The notes under the pieces: generated by a model
The model's database searches: none
What the model saw: the letters and a program-made list of their open reading frames with translations, nothing else
Told to the model about the DNA's origin: nothing
DNA from: Filosporella fistucella
Lineage: Eukaryota > Ascomycota > Leotiomycetes > Helotiales
NCBI GenBank assembly: GCA_030077755.1
Contig: JAQJZZ010000001.1
Coordinates: 1,612,001 to 1,676,000, forward strand
Direction: 5' to 3'
Length of the DNA: 64,000 nucleotides
Shown here: in pieces, positions 56,189-64,000 of the stretch
Position numbering within the stretch: position 1 is the stretch's first letter
Layout: each line of letters starts with the position of its first letter
Translations under genes and position numbers: made by a program

Positions 56189-58228
56189 TTACGAATTTGG
56201 TACAACCAACTTATCGATATCCGGCCCTGTTCATAAGTCAGCCACCATACCACTACCATCGAAGCCGAAGAAAGGATTCACTTACCCCATCCCCCATTGT
56301 AAGCCTCAAACTGCACTGTATTCGCCCCCGCCTTCAGCGGTGTAGTCAATGTACTCACACCCACCCCACCAAACGTCGGCAAGAAAGCCACTACATTCGC
56401 AACTCCATTCACAACCACATTTGCATACCGTTGGCTACTATCGCCATTCAGGTAATAGATCCTGATTGTGGGAGTCGTGGCGACTGAAGACGTCACGCTG
56501 GGTAGCGTCAATGTACCACCAGGTGGACCACCTATGTACCCGATAGATGTACTTCCTGAGCATGCAGAGCAGGAGAGAGATTTAGCACCTGCAGAGAGAG
56601 TGGAGGAACTACTCTCAGCTTCGAAAGTTGTTTCTGCGCCGCCGGCTGCAGATTTGCCGTTTGAGATTGTCCAAGAGACTTGATTTGTCTGTGCCTTTGG
56701 TTAGCTTCTGTGAAACCGAGCAATTTTAGGATCAGAACAGATATGCAGTACCAAAGAAGCAGTGGTCCCAGAAACTGTGAGAGGAAGCCAGATATAAGTT
56801 GACGCCATCAAATTATCGGATTTCCATCGATCGCCCATGTACCTGCTCCTATCAGTACTTTCCTTTCCCTTATCAAGGCACCAAAGCTAGCGAATGGGGA
56901 ATATACATTACTACGCCTCCAATATCGACCACAGCCGATGTCTGAGAATTAAATGTGTTACTCCCCGTTGTCGCGAAATTCGCCCATGCAGACCATGGAC
57001 CAGAGAGATTCGTCGCAGTCGTGTATTGGTTATCATTCGTAGCTAGTATAATTAGCCATATCCAGACAATATGATTCATCTCTTTTGTCAAAACACTTGC
57101 GTATATTCCATGATGGAGCAGGCGGCAGAGAAAGTAGAGTACGTACACCATCCGGTCAAGTGACTAGCAAACATGAAATATACACTTCCTTTCTTGTATA
57201 TAGCGGGTGATTCATAAGATGCAAATGTGGTTACCGCGGAAGTGACGTTCAGATAGTCGGCTGAGAGTTTGTCGATACGGAGACCGTTTGCGCGCTGGTA
57301 TCGTTAGTTGGGATGATTGATTCTGCTGTAAGTAGATGTGGGAAGGGTGGGGGAACCAACGTCTTCGGTCAGGAGATATCCTGTTCCATCGGTGTCTAGT
57401 AGGTGTCAGTCTGCTACCAGTGTAGTTATGACTAATGTTTCACCTTTAAACACACTCAAATCTCTCGACTGGAAACCGAGTGGTCGACTTGATCCCCTGC
57501 GTAGCAATATCAGCATCACCATCCCGCATCTTCTTCAACTCTTTCATCCCGACGCCTCCCACCACCCAATTCCTCCCTTTATCTCCCTCTTCCTCTCTAG
57601 AGAGATTCAAAACTCACAAATAAGTATAAGCCCCACAAATCGAATCACTAACCGCTACCCCCGCCCTAGCATCCCCATAATTGGAGCTATCAATGTGCAT
57701 CCACATGACATATTTCCCCGTGTTATCATTATACATAACATGCGGTCTCTCTACGATCCTGCTCGGGCCTAGATCGCCTGAGGATTGGAGGGAAAGGACT
57801 TTGGAGACGAATGTCCATTGTGCGAGATCCTGAGGATGTGTTAATGTTTGTCAGATAATTGGTGGGGAGGTTGGTTGAATGAGAAAGGAAGAGAAAATTA
57901 GGACGAACAGGACTAGAATAACAATTCAAGCTTTGGAATGCTGAGCCATTGAGTTTGTTCTCTCCGATGAGGTAGTACAAGCCGTTTACTTCGACAATAC
58001 GTCCGCCGTGAGCTTGCATGTGTTGATTCGTGCCTGCTGTAGTGATCGTTGCGCCAGGGACCTATGAATTCAAACATCAGTTTCCTTCCTAATCTTGAAC
58101 ATGCCGTATACTCCCCATCAGAAATTCAACTAGAAGTAAATTGGAAGAACCCATACAATCTGCACACTCGCGCTCCCCACCCCTACTAACCCCACCATCA
58201 ACCACGTAACCACATTTCCAAAAATCAT
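56189..58228 (-). CDS. GH43 (subfamily 24-like) exo-beta-1,3-galactanase with CBM35
   Basis: Ten exons on the minus strand join in frame (58228-58157, 58061-57909, 57829-57618, 57496-57444, 57395-57361, 57294-57147, 57042-56907, 56842-56752, 56688-56286, 56226-56189): 446 residues. Signal peptide NVVTWLMVGLVGVGSASVQ, then VPGATITTAGTNQHMQAHGG and IVEVNGLYYLIGE as in GH43_24, NCYSSPDL, the catalytic-region DLGPSRIVERPHVMYND, FQSRDLSVFKDTDGTGYLLT and SHLTGWSTNDNQY. A C-terminal beta-sandwich from ~320 (FEAESSTLSAGAKS, GGPPGGTLTL, NTVQFEAYNGGWGPDIDKL) is CBM35. This family removes galactose from the beta-1,3-galactan backbone of arabinogalactan proteins. Only the stepwise splice reveals the protein; two donors (GTTCGT, GTTGGT) are weak. 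Secreted; tandem with the GH79 gene. Confidence 0.88.
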
Positions 58229-58852
58229 CTTCAGAGATCTCTGTTACAAAAACTTCGAAGTTTCCAAAAGTTCTATTCACACTTCTCATCAAACATTTTC
58301 CCCTTCTTCTTCGCTTTACCCTTATACCCAGTCTCGAATAAAGTTTCCCTCTCGGCCCATTAAGCGGGCTCCATTATCCCGCTGCCGGCTGGTCCCGGTA
58401 TCCGCAAACGAGAGGCTAAAGCCTGTATTTATTCAGGGACCTTTAGAGAATGGTCATGGGGCTTGGAGTAAGTCTCGGCAGACTGGCCGATGGAGGAGGT
58501 GGTAGATGGGTGGGGTTGAGGTCCGAGAGGTAGAATGTATCTGAAGAGGGGCAAGAGTGCCGATACCCCCGGGGATTGTAGCGGGGAATGTTGGGGAGAG
58601 GCAAGTTTCGGGATATGTATTTGGATCTAAAGAGGTCTGAATTGGGTTTAGGGGGGCAGATATTAGTCCTTGTCTTGTTGAAGTGGTAGGACAAGTAGTC
58701 GAGGTATCTTGGCATTGGAACGTTCTCTTTCTGCCATAGAACCCGGTTTATACAGACAGTATTGATGGTAGGAATATGCACAATAGATGCGACGGTTGGA
58801 TCTCTCAACTTCTTCATTCTGATGGGCTTTACAATCCTGGTTTACAGCCATC
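58229..58852. other. Intergenic between the two glycosidase genes
   Basis: 624 bases between the GH79 stop and GH43 start, both genes leftward. It should contain the GH43 promoter. ORFs at 58443-58932 are motif-free. Confidence 0.6.
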
Positions 58853-60485
58853 TCACTGGAAATACAGCACCAATGCCTCACTAGCAAACACCGCAAAGCT
58901 CGCCACTCCTCCCACCGTACTCTTCGTCTCAAACACCTCCGTCCCTCCTACAACACACGTCCCATTCGCGAAAGTCTGTCCTCCAAACGTAGGATTACCT
59001 CCCTGATCAACTCTACTATTCGCACTTGGAGCAGTCAACCTCTTCGCCTTCACCGAAGCTGGTAATCCACTCAACACAAACGTTTGATTACCTCTCGTGC
59101 CACTAGCGTAGAAATCCGAATTATAAAGTAGAGCTCTCAATGGCTTACTGGAAGCATCGTAAACGATGTAAGCGGCATAGTTCGTGCTTCCTGTGTCAAG
59201 CGCAGAAATGTATGCGCCGTTAGCCATGAAAGCTGTTGCAGCGTAGGCGCCGTAGTACGGAGCACCCATACTATATCTACCCCACCAACAATATTGGCAA
59301 GCGCCGACAGTACCATGGTGGAAATACGTTCGTTTGATGTTTGCCAGTGAAGCACGAACCACATAGTCCATTGTCCATAATCCTGCTCCAAACAAAGGAC
59401 TCACGGTCGCGGCTCCGCCACCAGAAACAGAATTTGTTTCGCCGAGGACGTATTCTTTTCCTGTGGTAGCAGCAGCTGCAACATCAGCTTTGAAAATATT
59501 GATGTTGGACGAGATGCCACTGTGAGACATCAGAGAAGTGACTGTCCCTCCTGGATAATTATGATGCGCATAATCGTAGACGTATGACTTGACCGTTGCA
59601 TTTTCGGTAGCGATTAACTCTTCTGCTCCCCAGGTTGGAGGCGCAGAGTTGGAATTGCCTGCCTGGATGATGTTCTTGGTGTTCAAAGCGCTTCCAACGA
59701 GGATATCCCAATTGTTTTGGGAGGCAGCGTCCGCTGCTGGATTCCACGTCCCCGCATTAACAGCGACAGGCTGGCTGGCTCCTGCGTAGTCTGTAAATGT
59801 CAGCGTGTGTTTCTGGCACTGAACTTGGAATATTCTTACATTCAGGCTCGTTCCCAAGTTCAATTGCTCGAAGATTGCTCATTTTGCTCTTGGCCTCTTT
59901 CGCTGCTGCGATTGTATTTGCAATATCGTCGTGACCTCGATTGAGACCTTGACATGGTTAGAGTGTTTTCATCTACCCTTGAACATAAGACTGACCCATC
60001 ACTACATTTCCAGCATATGTAGCAGCTAGTGACATGAACGAAGATCCGAACGTCAAGGAAGCTGGAGCATCGACAGGCGATGCGACCGAGTAGACAACAT
60101 ATGCAGATGTCGAGGCATCATATGATGCTCGATCCCTATTCATCTCAGCACTCCTTCATCTTGACTATTTCTGCATTCTCACTGTGTTGTTCCGCCAATT
60201 CGTATCGGAGGCCATACTCCAGTCAATTGCTGAAGGTTCTTCAGGCATTGATTCGTAGCTGTGACATTCAGGAAGTAAGACGGGAATGCGAAAAATTCGA
60301 ATCTGGATCACATTAAAAATTGAAAAAATTATCTCTGGGCCTATTACTCACGATACTCCCACTGGTGCAGGGTCTAATACTGTAACTCCCGTCGGCGCAG
60401 ATGCTGGGACAGTGTAGGAAACTGTAGCACTGCTCACACCACCCAGCAGGAGAGACCAAACAATTTGTTTGACAGAGAGTAGCAT
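58853..60485 (-). CDS. GH79 beta-glucuronidase
   Basis: Five exons (60485-60352, 60302-60183, 60135-59996, 59947-59840, 59790-58853) give 479 residues. Signal peptide MLLSVKQIVWSLLLGGVSSA; the mature start (VPASAPTGVTVLDPAPVGVS) and FEFFAFPSY, TGVWPPIRIGGTTQDRASYD match fungal GH79. The acid/base Glu is in AIELGNEPEYYAG (spliced across intron 4) and the nucleophile in KEYVLGETNSVSGGG. The C-terminal ~120 residues (beta-sandwich, FYASGTRGNQTFVLSGLPAS) correspond to the GH79C-type domain. Such enzymes release glucuronic or 4-O-methyl-glucuronic acid, chiefly from arabinogalactan proteins. Secreted; adjacent, same-strand partner is a galactanase acting on the same polymer. Confidence 0.93.
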
Positions 60486-61846
60486 TTTCAATTGAATTGA
60501 AGGGAAAAGAAAACAATTCAACGGGAAAAGTGAAGATTCCGGGCCCTGAATTATTTATCGCAAACGAATTTTGGCAAAGTACCCTTACCTCGATCCCCTT
60601 ACCATGCAATCTGCACATGCAAACCCTATCTGACGTTCCATATTGCACCGAGCTTTTCACAGAGCACGGAATAAATTCATTCCATGTCTTTGCCCACGGC
60701 CATCAAAGTTTGTAAATGATCAAATGATGCATATCGAAATGGACACTAATCCGATGCGCCGGTTCCTGAAAAGCTTCACCCCCGAGCCGAGGAGGGCCAT
60801 CGAATGCGGGGATCCCAGCAAATATGGCATCCAAATAATCTCCTGCATGAAACTATCATCGGATCGTTCTCTGAAAGTAGATTTCGGACTAATGTTCCCC
60901 AGATGATCTGCATCCCCGGCAGTTGTGACAGGAACGCGTGTCGCGGATAGCCGGGGGTAAACAGTCATATTTTCGGAATGGAAGAATAGAATTTCCTCGA
61001 ATGAAAGCCAAGACTTGAAGGTCGCAAGATAATTATGGCAAAGAGACAGAATCGTGGGAAGGGCACGAGCTATCGATTTAAGATCTATCGCACGTGGTAT
61101 ATCGATATTGATTCCCGGATTTTGTGGCTGTAGGATTTTGTTGTTGGAGTGAAGAAAGGATTCGGGCACCAAAGCCTGAAATATATTCAAGCACGCTAAA
61201 TTTCGGTTCCTCTTGCATCACATTTCTGGACTGAGCAATTACAATTCTATCAGTCTAGTTACGAAATATAGGAATTAGAAACTCTGAGACTGACCTAATA
61301 GCATCAAAGTACACACTTGCAGGCAGATATCCTCCATACTTCATATCCATTGAACGAACCCTTCCCATCATCCACGTGACATACCTTACTTCCACCAACC
61401 CTCTCTGCCCATCTAAATACAAATCCGTGGCTCATAAGGCACTTTCTCTCACATGCCACAAGGCTACCGATTGGTCCCCTCCTTCATCTCTCATAATTGA
61501 CATCAAAAATCCGACAAACCAACCAACCAGATCCTCATCCTCTGAGGCTCAGCAGAGGGCCTGACTCAGCCCGGTCTTCTTTCACAGGGCGCAGAATACC
61601 CATCACCACACTTTTTAGATGGTATCTAGAAAAGGATGAGAGGCTGATCAGGGGACCGAATCTTCAAACGAGTGATACATATAACACTGTAGTCTTCTTA
61701 GACTTTTGGCAAGTTTTAATAATCACTTCCACCATTGACATCAGCGTCACGTGGATAGAAAAGGAGAGCTTGTCACCTGACCAACCTCAACTACTTTTAC
61801 TCTACCTACTTCCACACTACTTTACAAACAAACATTTGCAAACAAA
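60486..61846. other. Divergent intergenic region
   Basis: About 1.36 kb upstream of GH79 (left) and the small membrane protein gene (right). A 156-codon reverse ORF (60720-61190) and smaller forward ones show no motif; the first lacks a splice partner or signal peptide. The last 60 bases before 61847 are C/A-rich, leader-like. Confidence 0.5.
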
Positions 61847-62282
61847 ATGGCAGAATATCACTCAAACAATCCATACAAACACCTCTCATTATCTTCATCT
61901 TCATCCCGAGACTCAGATTCATTCATAGAATGCGTAAGCTCTCCTCCCCTTCTCCTCAACCTCACTAACAATCCCTTAGCCACCCACTCTTCCTCCCCCA
62001 GCATACTCATCTATCAACACTCCCCCTTCAAATCTCGAGTCTGGTCTCTTATTACCAGCACCTCGATCATCACGAGCATCTAGATTTTCAGAACTTGCCA
62101 CAGAAGCTTACCTGCGGAAACGAAAATACAATAAACGACGCTGTTTATGTTTTGTGGTGGCGATAATAGTTATGTTGATTATTGCTCTTACGATATTTGG
62201 AGCGGTGTTCCATTGGGGCAATAATCAGTTTTGTGTAAGGTGGAGTGATGGGAGTAGTACTGGGGATTGCAGTTCGAGATGA
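61847..62282 (+). CDS. Small single-pass membrane protein
   Basis: Two exons, 61847-61933 and 61980-62282 (46-nt GTAAGC...CTTAG intron, phase 0), give 129 residues. The unspliced frame ends after 78 codons; splicing instead opens a frame without any internal ATG until the hydrophobic part. Order: Ser-rich N-terminus (HLSLSSSSSRDSDS), Pro-rich cytosolic segment (PPTLPPPAYSS), basic flank (YLRKRKYNKRRCLC), one membrane span (VVAIIVMLIIALTIFGAVFH) and a short Cys-containing outside tail (FCVRWSDGSSTGDCSSR). Positive residues before the span predict a type II orientation. No family recognised; many ascomycetes carry small membrane proteins of this shape. Confidence 0.72.
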
Positions 62283-62864
62283 GAGGTGGAAATGGAGGCA
62301 AGCTGACTTGACAATGTGACTGTCTCTTGTATGATATATTTCTTGGGCTATTCTAGAATGAGAAGGGACTTCAGAGCGAAGATTTCGGTTTGACTATGGA
62401 GTTGGGAGTTGTTATACCACGGGATCATGATTCAATGGAGTAGCATGTTTAGATTAAATGTATAACATAACAATTCACACATCACAGTATTCTCATTGAA
62501 GTTTGCCAAATCACCCCCTGCATCTGTTGATAATAAGTCTTCTAACAATGTCCACAACAAAGACTTCACTAACTAAAGTTTCGATGCCTTCAATTGAAAG
62601 GTTGAACCCTCTCCCCGATTTCTACCGTTAATGTCGCTAAAAAGTCGACAACATACTGCATCCTCACAAGCACACCCATCAGCCCTTACTCACCCTACAC
62701 ATATCTCCAATTCCTCATTCCTCATACCCCAGATACTCTAAGAGCTTGACCCCCCACGGGTCCAGGTCCCATCCCGGGCCCGCCCATCTTAGCCGCCAAT
62801 GCGGTTCAGGCCCACAGCCGCCGACCTACATACCTAGCTCCCAGACACAATTCAACACTTGCAA

Positions 62865-63053
62865 CCTTTACAAAAGCTCTTTCAAACATCATTAGCGCTA
62901 TCTATTCGAATTTGGATTCACAATGCTATGCAAGAAATTACAGGCGGAAGGCTGAAAAGCTCGGCCGCTGAGTTGGGAGTTTTTTTTGGGAGACTTGCAA
63001 CCTCTACAATTTTTTTTGTCAACCTTCGTTAGCGCTTTTAGCTCGAATCTGGA
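62865..63053 (+). repeat. Degenerate tandem repeat, unit ~130 bp
   Basis: Two copies start with CTTGCAACC, at 62865 and 62995, followed by TTACAAAAG... or TACAATTTT..., then (C)ATTAGCGCT or CGTTAGCGCT and TTCGAATTTGG or CTCGAATCTGG at corresponding distances. Identity over ~57 bases is roughly three quarters by eye. Confidence 0.55.
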
Positions 63054-63695
63054 AGTAGAACAGTGTTCAGCTCACTTTGTTGACAGAAATGAACCGTTTT
63101 TGCTCCAGGGTTGCAACGTTGGCAGTCTTTTGGGTTGTTTTCCTACATAAAGCTGAAACCAGGCACAAGAATAACAGCGATACGCAGGTCGAGGTTGAGC
63201 ACCTTCCCTTGGATACCGCTCAAATAAGACTATGGTAGGTACTGAGATATGACACTCGTAATGTCCTTACTACCAATGTGCATTCAAACACACACTTCAA
63301 TGAGTTATTTCGCAAACAATTAGCGCTGAGTATATAGTTCAAACAGGGAAAAGGGTGCTTTGGAATGCTCTTGTAGATATTTTGCTTGAATACGAAAGTG
63401 GCTAACTCAAATTAATCTGGGCGATTCCATAAGATCGGTTCATGACCTTATAGCCAATTCTTTACAAATGAAGGACGACTAGAGTGGATTTATGATGGTA
63501 AATTCGCCATATTCTTGACCTTATTTAAGCTCTACTTCCAGATATTGTTCCACAATTAGGATATAAATGTGAGTCAGGTGGAATGTCATATTGGTGACTT
63601 ACATTAATAGAAACAATCTGGCAGCACGAAACTTTGGTAGGATTGAAGCAAAAGCACTAAGATCGCATCTTCTTGAGATTCCCAAGATTTAATAG

Positions 63696-63722
63696 TTTTT
63701 TTTTTTTTTTTTTTTTTTTTTT
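63696..63722 (+). repeat. T27 homopolymer tract
   Basis: An uninterrupted run of 27 T. On the minus strand it is A27, so a poly(A) tail of a retroposed sequence is possible, but no element is recognisable on the tail's 5' side. More simply, a nucleosome-depleting promoter tract or slippage product. Confidence 0.9.
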
Positions 63723-64000
63723 GGATTCAACTGCTACTTGCACGTACTTTATATTCCAAACACTCGGTCTTTATTCTCAGCTCGCCAGGAAATATACCTC
63801 TCCTAGTATTTCGCTATATACTCAGAACTTTACGCAACCTCGACTCTCACCGTGACAGCTCGATTTGTAGTTGGAGTTGTGTTCTCAGAACATCGCGTAT
63901 ACACAGTATTATGAGGTACTGCCCCTCCTGAGCTTTAGCTTCACGCTACCCAGGTAGCGTCTTGTCCCTCTTCCCTTCGCATCCCGCAGAAACCCACTGC

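Larger units (their letters stand above)
62283..64000. other. Intergenic to window edge; repeats, T-tract and one small ORF
   Basis: No confident gene in 1.7 kb. An ORF at 63089-63235 encodes 48 residues with a signal-peptide-like start (MNRFCSRVATLAVFWVVFLH) and ends at a GTAGGT that could be a donor, so it might be the first exon of a small secreted protein; no second exon is convincing. The imperfect repeat and T27 tract are listed separately. Confidence 0.45.

Noticed and set aside
60720..61190. 156-codon reverse ORF
   Set aside because: No signal peptide, family motif or splice partner; sits in a divergent promoter region.
63696..63722. Poly(A) tail of a SINE or processed pseudogene
   Set aside because: No Pol III boxes, gene body or target-site duplication recognised next to the tract.

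Overview
The window looks like nuclear DNA of a filamentous ascomycete, most likely a Leotiomycetes/Helotiales-type plant- or litter-associated fungus. The evidence is short introns (about 43-125 nt) with GTAAGT-like donors and CTAAC/CTGAC branch points, and a gene repertoire typical of such fungi: PTH11-like rhodopsin-fold protein, HET and NB-ARC/TPR proteins, Zn2Cys6 regulators, CYP52-clan P450, AA11 LPMO, tannase family and GH79/GH43. The clade is an inference; no marker gene settles it. Exon models below were built by hand from reading-frame continuity across GT-AG pairs.

Layout. 1-3.4 kb: 3' end of a rhodopsin-domain membrane protein, a decayed caspase-like/ankyrin gene and a fragmentary membrane-protein gene. 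4.4-16.8 kb: SAM methyltransferase (-), large secreted protein of unknown function (+), M43 metalloprotease (-), AA11 chitin-active LPMO with a CBM18 domain (+), multi-span membrane protein (+). 17-21.8 kb: GNAT acetyltransferase (-), SDR (+), broken CorA-like gene (+). 21.8-25.2 kb: intact NB-ARC/TPR NLR (-). 25.8-30.8 kb: P450, alkaline ceramidase, HTH-like protein (all +). 31-33.7 kb: HET gene killed by several stop codons (-). 34.5-37.3 kb: O-methyltransferase (-) divergent from a Zn2Cys6 regulator (+) that seems to have lost the middle of its regulatory domain. 38.2 kb: tRNA-Ala(AGC). 39.7-47 kb: acidic protein, SNF-family symporter, AYR1-like SDR. 47.2-50.5 kb: tannase/feruloyl esterase convergent with a second Zn2Cys6 regulator carrying an in-frame stop. 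51-56 kb: three conserved or orphan hypothetical proteins. 56.2-60.5 kb: two co-oriented secreted glycosidases, GH43_24-like exo-beta-1,3-galactanase + CBM35 and GH79 beta-glucuronidase. 61.8-62.3 kb: a small two-exon single-pass membrane protein.

Two themes stand out. First, GH79 and GH43/CBM35 side by side form a plausible arabinogalactan-protein degrading pair, and with LPMO, M43 protease and tannase they make a secreted polymer-degrading repertoire. Second, genes of the self/non-self recognition and cell-death type are over-represented and mostly dead (caspase-like/ankyrin, HET) beside one intact NLR; two regulators and a CorA-like gene also look broken. I found no clear transposon, CRISPR or viral sequence.
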